Shown: positions 26,655 through 35,508, numbered from the stretch's first letter. The stretch: 64,000 bases of DNA from JACNKJ01 sp964440095 (GCA_964440095.1 CAYTPZ010000005.1:30321-94320), one strand, 5' to 3'. A program made the numbers and translations. The notes: a model not told the origin generated them from the letters alone.

Positions 26655-27536
26655 ATGAACGTGAGCACCTTCGAGGAGAAGGTCGGATTGGCGGAAATGC
26701 TCAAAGGCGGCGTCATCATGGACGTGACTAACGCAGAGCAGGCCAAAATAGCAGAAGACGCCGGTGCAGCGGCCGTGATGGCCCTGGAACGCATCCCTTC
26801 GGACATCCGGGCCGATGGTGGCATCGCGCGCATGAGCGATCCCAAGATGATCAAGGAAATACAGGCCCAGGTGAGTATTCCGGTGATGGCCAAGTGCCGC
26901 ATCGGTCACATCAGTGAAGCTCGCATCCTGGAAGCTCTCGAGGTCGACTTCATCGACGAGAGTGAAGTTCTGACTCCCGCCGACGAGGCCAACCACGTTT
27001 GGAAGCACGACTACAAGGTGCCCTTTGTCTGCGGTTGCCGCGATCTGGGTGAAGCGCTTCGTCGCATCGGCGAAGGTGCCGCCATGATTCGCACCAAGGG
27101 CGAGGCCGGAACTGGAAACATCGTCGAGGCCGTGCGTCACATGCGCGCGGTGGTGGGCGGCATTCGCCGTCTCACCCAGCTGGACGCCGGTGAGCTTATG
27201 GCCGAGGCCAAGAACCTGGGCGCGCCCCTTGAACTCGTGAAGCAGATCGCCGAAACCGGCAAGCTGCCCGTACCGAATTTTTCGGCCGGCGGCGTGGCCA
27301 CCCCCGCTGACGCTGCGCTCATGCGCGAGCTCGGCGCCGAAGCCGTCTTCGTGGGAAGCGGCATCTTCAAATCTTCCGACCCCGAGCTCATGGCCAAATC
27401 CATCGTGGAAGCCGTCACGCATTGGCAGGACGCCGATCGCCTGGTGCGCATCTCCGAAGGTTTGGGACAGGCCATGCGCGGCTTGGACATGGCCGAGATT
27501 CCCGAGGAGCAGGTCCTCCAGACCCGAGGCTGGTAG
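26655..27536 (+). CDS. pdxS: Pyridoxal 5'-phosphate synthase subunit PdxS
   Basis: Lyase subunit of the DXP-independent vitamin B6 pathway. It condenses ribose 5-phosphate, glyceraldehyde 3-phosphate and the ammonia delivered by PdxT into PLP, in a dodecameric (alpha/beta)8 barrel. The 293-residue product has the family's length. Asp23 (IMDV), the Schiff-base Lys80 (VMAKCRIGH) and the second Lys148 (IRTKGEAGTGN) are in place, and the C-terminal FVGSGIFKS phosphate loop is intact. ATG 26655 is chosen over 26649 because GGAG is six bases away. pdxT follows without a gap. Confidence 0.97.
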   Translation: MNVSTFEEKVGLAEMLKGGVIMDVTNAEQAKIAEDAGAAAVMALERIPSDIRADGGIARMSDPKMIKEIQAQVSIPVMAKCRIGHISEARILEALEVDFIDESEVLTPADEANHVWKHDYKVPFVCGCRDLGEALRRIGEGAAMIRTKGEAGTGNIVEAVRHMRAVVGGIRRLTQLDAGELMAEAKNLGAPLELVKQIAETGKLPVPNFSAGGVATPADAALMRELGAEAVFVGSGIFKSSDPELMAKSIVEAVTHWQDADRLVRISEGLGQAMRGLDMAEIPEEQVLQTRGW

Positions 27537-28109
27537 ATGAGCGACCTGCGCGTGGGCATTCTCGCGCTGCAAGGTGCCGTGGAAAAACACGCGCGGCACC
27601 TTGAGGCCGTAGGTGCGAGCCCGCGCAGCGTGCTGCTGCCGGGCGATCTGGACGGGCTCGATGCCATCGTCCTGCCTGGCGGCGAAAGCACCACCATGAG
27701 CCGCCTCTTGCGCACCAGCGGACTCTTCGATCCCCTTTCAGCCTTCATGGAAACTCGGCCCGTGCTCGCGACCTGCGCGGGCATGATCCTTCTCGCCAAG
27801 GAAGTGGACAATCTTCCCTACGAGACCTTCGGGCTGCTCGACATTTCGGTAGACCGCAATGCCTGGGGCCGGCAGATATTTTCATTCCACGAGGACATCC
27901 CCTGGATGAATGATGCCGATCCGCTCAAGGCGGTTTTCATTCGCGCACCTCGAGTTGTACGAATGGGGGAAAGCGTGGAGTTGTTGTCTTCTTATAAGGG
28001 CGAGGCGGTGGCTGTGAGGCAGGGGAAATTGGTGGCGCTGGCCTTCCATCCCGAGCTCACCGAAGACAGTCGGGTGCATCGCTGGTGGATAGAGGGAATC
28101 AGGCCTTAG
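27537..28109 (+). CDS. pdxT: Pyridoxal 5'-phosphate synthase glutaminase subunit PdxT
   Basis: Class I glutaminase that hydrolyses glutamine and channels ammonia to PdxS. 190 residues. The catalytic triad is visible: Cys80 in ATCAGM, His171 and Glu173 in AFHPEL. The oxyanion PGGEST motif (47-52) and the VFIRAPRV strand are typical of PdxT. The ATG begins right after the pdxS stop, so the two are certainly co-transcribed and probably coupled. Its 3' end overlaps the convergent small gene by 11 bases. No terminator is evident. Confidence 0.96.
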   Translation: MSDLRVGILALQGAVEKHARHLEAVGASPRSVLLPGDLDGLDAIVLPGGESTTMSRLLRTSGLFDPLSAFMETRPVLATCAGMILLAKEVDNLPYETFGLLDISVDRNAWGRQIFSFHEDIPWMNDADPLKAVFIRAPRVVRMGESVELLSSYKGEAVAVRQGKLVALAFHPELTEDSRVHRWWIEGIRP

Positions 28110-28296
28110 GGTAGCAGCCCAACATCTTGAAGGCGATGGCGCTGTCCTCAAGACTCTTAAGCACCACGCGAAGGTATTCCAGCTTGCTTCCCTCGGGTGC
28201 TATCAGGCAGTGCTGCACAGGTACCTTGATTTCGCCAATGACCTTAAGATCGGTGTCGAGCTTGTCGATCCGCCTGCGGATTTCATCCAGGTTCAT
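28099..28296 (-). CDS. Small hypothetical protein with chorismate-mutase-like first helix
   Basis: 65 residues. A good ribosome site (GAAGGGG, 7 bases) precedes ATG 28296. The start MNLDEIRRRIDKLDTDL is very like the first helix of AroQ chorismate mutases (LDEIR.RID.LD), and GEIK further on also occurs there. But about a dozen residues that carry the active-site Arg/Lys are missing, and the rest (HCLIAPEGSKLEYLRVVLKSL) does not fit. It could be a shortened, inactive derivative or an unrelated helical protein. It lies downstream of a terminator for the cyclophilin genes and converges on pdxT. Confidence 0.55.
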   Translation of the reverse strand: MNLDEIRRRIDKLDTDLKVIGEIKVPVQHCLIAPEGSKLEYLRVVLKSLEDSAIAFKMLGCYPKA

Positions 28297-28322
28297 GGAC
28301 CGGCCCCTTCGAGTACGGATAC

Positions 28323-28351
28323 AAAAAGCCCGCCTCCAGGGGAAGCGGGCT
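28323..28351 (-). terminator. Terminator after the tandem cyclophilin genes
   Basis: On the minus strand an 11-bp stem (AGCCCGC-TTCC with GGAGGCGGGCT, one G-U pair) with a 7-base centre is followed by TTTTTG. Confidence 0.85.
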
Positions 28352-28357
28352 CATTGC

Positions 28358-28993
28358 TTACTCGTCGGCGGCGATTTGCTCGGCCGTCCACTGTTCCACC
28401 AGCACTTCCTCGATGCGCTGATCTTCCTTGGGCATGTCATTGCCGTCACGATCGCTGTTCACGATTCGGTCCACCGCGTCCAGGCCCGTAACCACTTCGC
28501 CGAAGACCGTGTACTGGTTGTCCAGGAAGGGTGCGTCGGCGTGCATGATGAAGAACTGGCTGCCCGCGCTGTTGGGGTCGCTTGAACGTGCCATGGACAA
28601 AATGCCCCGCGTATGTTTGCGATCGTTGAACTCGGCCCCCAGCATCTCCCCCTTGCCCTTGTAGCTCCAACCGCCCATGCCCGGCTGTCCGGCCCCGCCG
28701 GGTTTGGTATTGGGATCGCCGCCCTGAATCATGAATCCTGGAATCACGCGATGGAAGGTGCAGCCTGCGTAGTAGCCGCTCTCGCTGTGATGGATGAAGT
28801 TCTTCACGTGCTCGGGCGCCGTATCGGGATAGAAGCGAAGGGCGATATCTCCCTGGACGGTCTTGAGTGTGACGATGGTTTCGGTATCGGGCATGGACGA
28901 TTCTCCTGGCTTGGTCGCTGGGGGTGGTGTTGACGCGCAGCCAAGAAGCAGAACGAGTATAAGCACGGTAGCTGCGAGTTTGGATCGTTTCAT
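28358..28993 (-). CDS. Peptidyl-prolyl cis-trans isomerase (cyclophilin), lipoprotein
   Basis: 211 residues. A lipoprotein signal ends in LLGC (Cys19), then a short Pro/Ser linker and a cyclophilin domain with FHRVIPGFMIQGGD (catalytic Arg in the FHR motif), GMGGWSYKG, ILSMA, SAGSQFFI and VFGEVVTG. It should speed proline isomerisation during folding of envelope proteins. It is the second of two tandem cyclophilin genes, 29 bases after the first, and followed by a terminator. The presence of two similar isomerases, one lipidated and one soluble, suggests division of labour within the periplasm. Confidence 0.93.
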   Translation of the reverse strand: MKRSKLAATVLILVLLLGCASTPPPATKPGESSMPDTETIVTLKTVQGDIALRFYPDTAPEHVKNFIHHSESGYYAGCTFHRVIPGFMIQGGDPNTKPGGAGQPGMGGWSYKGKGEMLGAEFNDRKHTRGILSMARSSDPNSAGSQFFIMHADAPFLDNQYTVFGEVVTGLDAVDRIVNSDRDGNDMPKEDQRIEEVLVEQWTAEQIAADE

Positions 28994-29022
28994 GGTTCGC
29001 CTTCGGTTCAGGCCATGAGCTG

Positions 29023-29694
29023 TTAATGGGGGCTCTTGGTCTCGATGGTTTTCTGCTCAAGAAGGAAGATCTCTACTTTTCGTTTGGACCATTCGAGCAC
29101 CTCGACCTCGGTAACTGTCTGGTTCTCGTAGGGACGATTGTTGCGCCGATCCCGATCGCTCGACACGATCTTGTCGACAACATCCAAGCCCTTGATGACT
29201 TCGCCGAACACGGTGTACTTGCCGTTCAGGGACGGGTAGGAAGCGTGCATGATGAAGAACTGGCTGCCCGCGCTGTCGGGATCTCCACCGCGCGCCATGG
29301 AGAGGATTCCTCTCACGTGCTTGCGGTCGTTGAACTCGGCCGGTAGCTTCGTGCCCGGACCCTTGTAGCCCCAGCCGCCCATACCATCGTTGGCGGGGTT
29401 GTCGTCTTTGGAATTGAAATCGCCACCCTGGATCATCATGTTGGGAATCACACGATGGAAGTAGGTGCCCGTGTAATTGCCTTCACGAGCATGATGGATG
29501 AAGCTCTTCACGTGCTCGGGGGCGAGTTCAGGGAAGAAATGCAGATAGATGTCTCCCTGTACGGTTTTCAAAAAGACGACGGGTTCTGTCTCGCCATTGT
29601 CTTCGCCCAAGGACTTGCTGGAGGGCTGTTCGGCGATAGCGCCGAGGCTGAGAATCATGAGAGTGGTCAATGCCATTAAGATACGGCGAATCAT
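29023..29694 (-). CDS. Peptidyl-prolyl cis-trans isomerase (cyclophilin), periplasmic
   Basis: 223 residues. A cleavable signal (1-21, ...SLGAIA) is followed by a cyclophilin domain with YFHRVIPNMMIQGGD, GMGGWGYKGPGTKLPAEFNDRKH in outline, SAGSQFFIMHA and VFGEVIKG. It is clearly a paralogue of the next gene and shares about half its residues by eye, so a tandem duplication is likely. The C-terminal ~20 residues are an additional charged tail (KRKVEIFLLEQ). GGAGGA lies five bases before ATG 29694 and a promoter is seen at 29728-29756. It probably assists the folding of exported proteins such as the T9SS cargo encoded nearby. Confidence 0.92.
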   Translation of the reverse strand: MIRRILMALTTLMILSLGAIAEQPSSKSLGEDNGETEPVVFLKTVQGDIYLHFFPELAPEHVKSFIHHAREGNYTGTYFHRVIPNMMIQGGDFNSKDDNPANDGMGGWGYKGPGTKLPAEFNDRKHVRGILSMARGGDPDSAGSQFFIMHASYPSLNGKYTVFGEVIKGLDVVDKIVSSDRDRRNNRPYENQTVTEVEVLEWSKRKVEIFLLEQKTIETKSPH

Positions 29695-29727
29695 GGAGTT
29701 CCTCCGCTGAGATTGAGTTTGGCCGGG

Positions 29728-29756
29728 AAAATAGCACCCACTCCCCGATGGGTCAA
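29728..29756 (-). promoter_or_regulatory. Promoter for the cyclophilin pair
   Basis: Minus strand: TTGACC (29756-29751), 17 bases, TATTTT (29733-29728), about 33 bases before the ATG. It lies back to back with the metG promoter. Confidence 0.6.
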
Positions 29757-29765
29757 GACGCCCCG

Positions 29766-29794
29766 TTGACGGGTCGTGGCCCTTCCCGTAGATT
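29766..29794 (+). promoter_or_regulatory. Promoter for metG
   Basis: TTGACG (29766-29771), 17 bases, TAGATT (29789-29794). The leader (about 50 bases) is made up mostly of the heptad repeat at 29814-29848. Confidence 0.5.
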
Positions 29795-29813
29795 GCTGAT
29801 TCTCAACCTTTGG

Positions 29814-29848
29814 CGGCTAACGGGAAGCGGTTAGCGGAAAGCGGACTG
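29814..29848. repeat. Degenerate 7-bp tandem repeat in the metG leader
   Basis: Five successive heptads: GGCTAAC, GGGAAGC, GGTTAGC, GGAAAGC, GGACTGC. It runs up to the metG start and supplies the only ribosome-site-like GGA/GGAA. Confidence 0.65.
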
Positions 29849-29850
29849 CC

Positions 29851-31377
29851 ATGGCTAAGTTCTACGTCACCACGCCCATCTACTACGTCAACGACGAGCC
29901 CCATCTGGGGCACGCCTACACGACGGTGCTCGCCGACGTCCTGGCCCGCTATCATCGCCACATGGGCGACGAGGTGATTTTCCTTACCGGCACCGACGAA
30001 CATGGTCAGAAGGTGCAGCAGGCGGCCGAGGCCCGGGGCATGGATCCACAGGCTCACTGTGACGAACTCAGTAAGCGATTCGCGGCGGTCTGGGAGCGCC
30101 TGGGGATATCCCACGATTTTTACATCCGCACGACCATGAAGGAGCACGGCGAGGTGGTGCGCCGAATTCTCGGCGAGCTTTGGGATAAGGGTGAGATCTA
30201 CGCCGACGACTATGAGGGTTGGTACGATGTAGGCGAGGAGCGCTTCTTCACCGAGAAGGAATTGGTGGACGGCAAGAGCCCCGCGGGCAACGAGGTCGTC
30301 TTCCTGCGCGAGAAAAGCTACTTCTTCCGCATGGGCAAGTATCAACAGCAGCTCATCGACCACATCGAAGCGAATCCCGACTTCATCGTTCCCAAGAAGA
30401 GGGCCAATGAAGTGCTGGGCTTTCTCAGGCAGGAACTTGCCGACCTTTGCATCAGCCGTCCCAAGGAGCGCCTGAGCTGGGGCATTCCCCTGCCCTTCGA
30501 CGAGGATTATGTCTGCTACGTCTGGTTCGACGCACTGCTGAATTACTTCACCGGCCTCGGCTTCGGATTCGACGAGGATCGCAGCGACTTCTGGCCCGCC
30601 GATCTGCATTTGATCGGCAAAGATATCCTCACAACTCACGCAGTCTATTGGCCAACCATGCTCATGGGGGCGGGCATGCCCTTGCCCAAAACCATCTTGG
30701 CCCATGGCTGGTGGATGTTCGGCGAACAGAAGATGAGCAAGTCCAAGGGCAACGTGGTCAAGCCGCTGGATACCATGGACCTTTACGGCCGCGATATCCT
30801 GCGCTACTTCCTAATGCGCGAGATGACTCCGGGCTCGGATTCGAATTTCAGCCAGGACCTCATCGTGGAGCGCAACAACACGGAGCTGTCCAATGATTTG
30901 GGCAACGGGCTGAATCGTGTGACTAAACTGGTGGAGAAACACTTCGAGGGTGCGCTGCCAGGCCCTTCTGAAGAGGGCGATCCCGAGAAGGATCTGAAGG
31001 CCGCAGCCGCAACTGCCGCCGAGGGTGTCGTTAGGGAGGTGCAAAGCTATCATCCCAATGGCGCTATCCGTGAGGCTATGGAATTGTCGCGTGCCGTGAA
31101 TCGCTACCTGGAAGTGCGGGCACCTTGGAAGTCCATTAAAGAAGATCGGGATGCCGCCGGCGGTACTCTCTATCATGCGGCCGAGGCGCTTCGCATCATC
31201 GGAGTACTGTTGCATCCGGTCATGCCGGAGAGCTGCGGTGAATTGCTGAGCCGGCTTGGCCGTCCGACTATCCCGTCCGACTTCAGCGAGAGCGCCCGCT
31301 GGGGCGTGCTCGAGGCGGCCTCGCCGATTCACTCGGGAGATCCGCTATTCCCGCGTTATGAGCTTGAGGAAGATTGA
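29851..31377 (+). CDS. metG: Methionyl-tRNA synthetase
   Basis: Class I aminoacyl-tRNA synthetase that charges tRNA-Met. 508 residues, a short form without the C-terminal tRNA-binding domain. HIGH-type motif HLGH (18-21), TGTDEHG and KMSKS (294-298) are all present, together with the WFDALLNY loop. No four-Cys zinc knuckle is visible in the connective peptide, which places it in the zinc-free subgroup (MetG2-like). The leader contains a heptad repeat rather than a clear ribosome site. A decayed gene fragment follows immediately. Confidence 0.96.
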   Translation: MAKFYVTTPIYYVNDEPHLGHAYTTVLADVLARYHRHMGDEVIFLTGTDEHGQKVQQAAEARGMDPQAHCDELSKRFAAVWERLGISHDFYIRTTMKEHGEVVRRILGELWDKGEIYADDYEGWYDVGEERFFTEKELVDGKSPAGNEVVFLREKSYFFRMGKYQQQLIDHIEANPDFIVPKKRANEVLGFLRQELADLCISRPKERLSWGIPLPFDEDYVCYVWFDALLNYFTGLGFGFDEDRSDFWPADLHLIGKDILTTHAVYWPTMLMGAGMPLPKTILAHGWWMFGEQKMSKSKGNVVKPLDTMDLYGRDILRYFLMREMTPGSDSNFSQDLIVERNNTELSNDLGNGLNRVTKLVEKHFEGALPGPSEEGDPEKDLKAAAATAAEGVVREVQSYHPNGAIREAMELSRAVNRYLEVRAPWKSIKEDRDAAGGTLYHAAEALRIIGVLLHPVMPESCGELLSRLGRPTIPSDFSESARWGVLEAASPIHSGDPLFPRYELEED

Positions 31378-31637
31378 GGAACGCTTTTCTTGTTCGATGG
31401 CCAGACTTGGCACTCGGTGGACACGGGCCTTGATTCGGACATTAACGATGTCTGGTACGGAGGCCCGGATAACATCTGGGCCGTGGGGAAAAGTGCTGGT
31501 GTTGTACACTACGATGGACTGATCTGGAAACGGCTGCTGACGCATTTGCCGGGGTCGATTATCAGACCGTGTGGAAGTACGGTAGCAAGGTCTGGATAGG
31601 CGGCAGTGACGGCTATTTGCTTCGGAGCTCCGACTGA
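31378..31637 (+). pseudogene. Decayed 3' fragment of a beta-propeller (WD40-like) secreted protein gene
   Basis: Translated in two frames, the stretch after the metG stop reads as blades of a surface beta-propeller: LFLFDGQTWHSVDTG, NDVWYGGPDNIWAVGKS, VVHYDGLIW in one frame (31378-31530), then AADAFAGVDYQTVWKYGSK and WIGGSDGYLLRSSD-stop in another. It has no start codon or signal region and one frameshift, so it is a 5'-truncated, non-functional remnant abutting metG. Its end overlaps the convergent carrier gene by 25 bases. Such 'WAVG...HYDG..W' repeats are common in proteins of this kind of bacterium. Confidence 0.7.
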
Positions 31638-32959
31638 TCCTCCGCATCCGTTTCTTCAATGAGTTCGAAGTGAACGCGCCGTGCACTATAGGCCACGATG
31701 GCGGTTTCCAGCGTGCCGCCTATCATGACCAGAATCGTACCGAGTAGGGCGCCGTTCAAAGTAGGGTCGCGCCAGACGGCTGCGAATCCAAGAAGCACGA
31801 TCACACCCGTCTTGACCAGACTGCCGCCGCCGATTACGCGCGTGCGCCGCCGGTTCATGAGGAAACCCTGGCTGACCGATCGCATACCGAGCGGTATCGG
31901 CTGATAGGGGATGAGCATGATGGCGGTCGCCACATACAGCGCCTTGTCGGCCTCCAGCGAGAAAATGCTGAGCAGCAGAAAGTCGCGAAGAGGCGTCCAG
32001 ACCCAGATGCCGATGCCGACCACGAAGATCGTCACCGCCACACTGGCGAAGCGTACGATCTTGCGCAGATCACGCCGGTCGCGCACTAGAACGAGTGTCG
32101 TACTCTGCAGAGCCCAGAGCGGCGAGGCCATTAGGATGAGCAGGGGAAAGACGAATCCGAATCCACCCTGGGCCAGGTCGGGATCGGCGGTGCGCCCCAC
32201 GATGGCGTTGACGATGGGCCGCATGGCAGACCAGGTGATGGTGCTGATCATGAGCGGGCCGATGAAGTCGAAAAACTTGCTCCAGGGGATGTCCTCGTCT
32301 TCCGCTACATTGATGCCGCTGGCGTTGCGGCCCATGAGCCGCCGCGCCCGCCAGGCTGAATAGAGGGTTTCCATGAAGATGGCAACCGTCAAGCTGGCTC
32401 CACCGAGTACAGCCGGCTCCAACCATCCGCGCCCGACGAAGAGGAACATGATGGCCGACAGCGTGGCCAGGCGAAGCCCCGTCGCCTGACTGATAATGCG
32501 CGTGTTCCGATGCCGCATGACGATGCCCCAATAGTAGGAACGCAGCGGCAAGAGAAGCGGAATGGGCGATTGCACGAGGATGAGTTTTTGCGCCATGGCG
32601 GCTACCGGTTCGGTGGATCCCATGAGCTTCATGATGAGCGTGTCGCCCCAGGGGCTTAGGGCGATGATCAGATCGAGGGAGCAGATGAAGGCGCCGATAC
32701 CCAAACCCTTGCGAATGAGATTCCGACGGGCATTGGGACCCGTGCCCATGGTGGCGACGATCTGTTGGAAGGGAAAGAGTGGCGAGTTGAGGAACACCGC
32801 CAGACCGAAGCCCACGCCGTAGGCGGCCAATTGCACGATGGCATCGTCGCTGCGGCCCAGGGCTGCGTTGATGATGGGGTGTGCGAGGGTCATCATCTGG
32901 CTGGTGAGGACTAGGGGCCAGTAGAAGTCGAAAATATGCCGATGACGGAGGGGGGGCAT
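31613..32959 (-). CDS. MOP-superfamily (MATE/ANKH-like) multi-pass membrane carrier
   Basis: 448 residues with about 12 membrane helices in two similar halves; the second half (DFIGPLMISTITWSAMRPIVNAIVGR) echoes the first (DFYWPLVLTSQMMTLAHPIINAALGR), the internal repeat typical of MOP exporters. The P...N..LGR pattern recalls bacterial homologues of ANKH (progressive ankylosis) more than classic NorM. Possible substrates are polysaccharide-lipid intermediates, drugs or anions; nothing in the context decides. ATG 32959 has a GAAAGG ribosome site. It stands 62 bases from the permease genes on the same strand, so it could be the tail of that operon. Confidence 0.7.
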   Translation of the reverse strand: MPPLRHRHIFDFYWPLVLTSQMMTLAHPIINAALGRSDDAIVQLAAYGVGFGLAVFLNSPLFPFQQIVATMGTGPNARRNLIRKGLGIGAFICSLDLIIALSPWGDTLIMKLMGSTEPVAAMAQKLILVQSPIPLLLPLRSYYWGIVMRHRNTRIISQATGLRLATLSAIMFLFVGRGWLEPAVLGGASLTVAIFMETLYSAWRARRLMGRNASGINVAEDEDIPWSKFFDFIGPLMISTITWSAMRPIVNAIVGRTADPDLAQGGFGFVFPLLILMASPLWALQSTTLVLVRDRRDLRKIVRFASVAVTIFVVGIGIWVWTPLRDFLLLSIFSLEADKALYVATAIMLIPYQPIPLGMRSVSQGFLMNRRRTRVIGGGSLVKTGVIVLLGFAAVWRDPTLNGALLGTILVMIGGTLETAIVAYSARRVHFELIEETDAEDQSELRSK

Positions 32960-33020
32960 TGAGGCCTTTCGAGGGTGAACAATTCACCCTAACAAAGGAA
33001 AAGGCTCGCCGCAAGGATCC

Positions 33021-34274
33021 TTACTCGTAGCTCAACGCATCCACCGGGTTCAGTTTGGCTGCTTGCATGGCCGGGTAGAGTCCGAAGAAGATTCCCGTGA
33101 TACTCGACACGGTCAGAGCGCCGATGACATAGACCACCGGTACGGTGGCGGGCATATGGAAGACCAGTTTCAAAATCTGCCCCACGAGCAGGCCAACTAA
33201 AACTCCCGCTGCGCCGCCCAGGCCGGTGAGTGTGGCCGCTTCGATGAGAAATTGCAGCAGGATGTCCTGTTGCCTGCCGCCCACGGCCTTCCGAATACCG
33301 ATTTCGCGGGTTCGCTCCTTCACGCTGACCAGCATGATGGTCACCACGCCGATGCCTCCCACCATCAAGCCGATGGACGCCAGCACCACGCCCACCAAAG
33401 TCAGGGGGTCGGTGATCTGCTTGGTGAAGTCGAGCACCATGTCCTGGGTGGCGATGTGGAAGTTGTTCTCCTCGCCGGGGCCCAGCTTGCGTCCGATGCG
33501 CAGGGCCAGTTCGATTTCCTCGCGTGCCTGCTCTAGCAAGTCGTTACCGTCTGGCATTGCCATCAGCGCCATGGTCTCTTTGGTCCATGGAAAATCCTTG
33601 ATGAAGGTCGTGTAGGGCACGAGCACGTAGTTGTTGGCCATGGATCCGAAGATGCTCTCACGGTTTTCCAAGATGCCCACGATGGTGTACTCGGTGTTCA
33701 GATTCACTCTGATCTTCTTGCCGATTGGATCGGCTACGCCGAAGAGCTGTTCGGCCGGTTCACGAGGGATCACGCAGTAGGGGCGCGAGCCCGACCAGTC
33801 GACCTCGTTGAACCATCGGCCCTCTTCCAGGGTGAGGCCCATGATTCCCAGGGCCCGCAGGCCAATGCCGTCGATCTCCATTAGATTTGCTCGCTCCGAG
33901 CCGTGGCGAACCAAAGTGCCGAAGCTACCGACGGGCGAGGAAGTACGCACGGAAGGGCAGAGGGTCTCTATGGTATGCCAGTCGTCGAGTGTCAGCTCGG
34001 GGTTGCTGCCCTTGGTAGGGTCGTCGAAGGCGTCGGAGCGGCTCACGTAGATGTAGGTGGTTTCCGTCTCCATGATTTCGCTTTCGAGGCGTCCCTTGAA
34101 TCCCTCGATAATGGAAACCATGGCCATGAGCGTGGTCACGCCGATGCCCACACCCAAGATGACCAGTCCGCTGCGACCTTTGTTGTTGCGCAATGTGTCT
34201 AGGGCCATACGGATGTTCTCGCGCAGGCCCGCGCCGAATACTCGCATTGCGTGGAAGCGTTCGTGATCACTCAT
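33021..34274 (-). CDS. MacB-type ABC transporter permease (MacB_PCD-FtsX)
   Basis: 417 residues with one N-terminal membrane helix (SGLVILGVGIGVTTLMAMVSI), a ~240-residue periplasmic MacB core domain, and three C-terminal helices of the FtsX fold, including the conserved VKERTREIGIRKAVGGRQ cytoplasmic loop that contacts the ATPase. Such proteins are mechanotransmission permeases rather than classic channels. It overlaps the previous permease gene by 8 bases. The ATG at 34274 is supported by that overlap; an ATG at 34250 is an alternative. Together with the next two genes upstream it forms adaptor-permease-permease. Confidence 0.9.
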   Translation of the reverse strand: MSDHERFHAMRVFGAGLRENIRMALDTLRNNKGRSGLVILGVGIGVTTLMAMVSIIEGFKGRLESEIMETETTYIYVSRSDAFDDPTKGSNPELTLDDWHTIETLCPSVRTSSPVGSFGTLVRHGSERANLMEIDGIGLRALGIMGLTLEEGRWFNEVDWSGSRPYCVIPREPAEQLFGVADPIGKKIRVNLNTEYTIVGILENRESIFGSMANNYVLVPYTTFIKDFPWTKETMALMAMPDGNDLLEQAREEIELALRIGRKLGPGEENNFHIATQDMVLDFTKQITDPLTLVGVVLASIGLMVGGIGVVTIMLVSVKERTREIGIRKAVGGRQQDILLQFLIEAATLTGLGGAAGVLVGLLVGQILKLVFHMPATVPVVYVIGALTVSSITGIFFGLYPAMQAAKLNPVDALSYE

Positions 34275-35502
34275 AGCGCAGTGCCTCCACGGGATCGAGT
34301 ACGGCCGCTTTGCGCGCGGGGAAGATGCCGAAGAAAACGCCCACCACGACGGTGAGCAGAAGCCCCAGCATGACCGACCAGATCTTCGCCGCGTAGGGCA
34401 GGGGGCTGGCCGAGGCTATGAGCGCCGCCATGCCGTAGCCTGCCAGAATGCCGATGATACCGCCGAGCATGGAAAGGGTGAGCGCCTCAACCAGGAACTG
34501 CCAGAGTATGTCGGCCCGCTTGGCCCCGATGGCCTTGCGAATGCCGATCTCGCGCGTGCGCTCCTGCACGCTCACCAGCATGATGTTCATAATCACGATG
34601 CCCGCCACCACGGCGCTGATGCCCACGATCATCATAAGAACGCCGAGCAGCATGTTCTTGATTTTTTCCCAGAGCCCGAGCATGGCGTCGCTGGTTTGAA
34701 GGTCGAAGTCGTTGCGCTCGCCTGGGCGAAGCCGGTGGCGAATTCGCATGGCCGAGCTCATCTCATCCATGAGTTCGGGTACCGACTCGGTGTTGATCGC
34801 CTTCACGGTAATGGTAACGGAGTTGGCGCGCCCGGGCCGGCCGAAGACCTTGAAGAAAGCCGTGATGGGAATGGTGACGAAAGTGTCCTGATCTTCACCC
34901 AGCAGGCGACCCTTCTCAGCGGCCACTCCGACGATCTTGAAAGGACGTCCCGCCACCTTCAGGGTTTTGCCCAGGGGGTCGGCGCCGGGAAAGAGCTTCT
35001 CCACGATGCCCTTGCCCACCACCGCCACCGGACGGCTGCGGTTTTCCTCGAAAGTGCTGAAGTGGCGTCCGGCGCTCAGTTCGATGTTCTCCAGGAAGGG
35101 GTACTCGACCGTCTTTCCGCGGATGGGCACGCCCGTCAGTCGTTCTTCTCCGCGTGTCACCGACCGTCGCCGTGAATTGGACGCGCCGATGTAGAGCGCG
35201 CTGGGCAGACGATCTTTGAGGAAGGCGCGATCTTCCAGAAGAATAGGCGGATTGTGGATTGACTTGAGCAAGGCGTCCCGGTCCGTGAGCAGCTTCATGG
35301 GATCCACATCCACGAGATTCACCACGCCGCTGCCCTGCTCGAAAACCTTGTCGTGCATATACACGTTCATGCCGTCCACGATGCTCACCACGGCTATGAT
35401 ACTCGCCACTGCGATCACGTTTCCCAGCATGACCAGAAAGGAACGAAGCTTGTTCGCCCAAAGGGCGTTCAGCGCGATGTGGATGCCTTCGAAGGGATTC
35501 AT
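34267..35502 (-). CDS. MacB-type ABC transporter permease (MacB_PCD-FtsX), paralogue
   Basis: 411 residues with the same layout as its neighbour: helix 1 (SFLVMLGNVIAVASIIAVVSI), periplasmic domain, then three helices, and the loop VQERTREIGIRKAIGAKR. The two permeases may pair as a heterodimer. The gene follows the adaptor gene by six bases. No ATP-binding subunit gene (MacB/LolD type) lies in this operon or elsewhere in the window; the ugpC-type ATPase at 7486 is of a different class. The ATPase must come from elsewhere in the genome. Confidence 0.9.
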   Translation of the reverse strand: MNPFEGIHIALNALWANKLRSFLVMLGNVIAVASIIAVVSIVDGMNVYMHDKVFEQGSGVVNLVDVDPMKLLTDRDALLKSIHNPPILLEDRAFLKDRLPSALYIGASNSRRRSVTRGEERLTGVPIRGKTVEYPFLENIELSAGRHFSTFEENRSRPVAVVGKGIVEKLFPGADPLGKTLKVAGRPFKIVGVAAEKGRLLGEDQDTFVTIPITAFFKVFGRPGRANSVTITVKAINTESVPELMDEMSSAMRIRHRLRPGERNDFDLQTSDAMLGLWEKIKNMLLGVLMMIVGISAVVAGIVIMNIMLVSVQERTREIGIRKAIGAKRADILWQFLVEALTLSMLGGIIGILAGYGMAALIASASPLPYAAKIWSVMLGLLLTVVVGVFFGIFPARKAAVLDPVEALRYE

Positions 35503-35508
35503 GCCTAC

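Noticed and set aside
28099..28296. Functional chorismate mutase
   Set aside because: Only the first helix and a GEIK motif match; the catalytic Arg/Lys region is missing.
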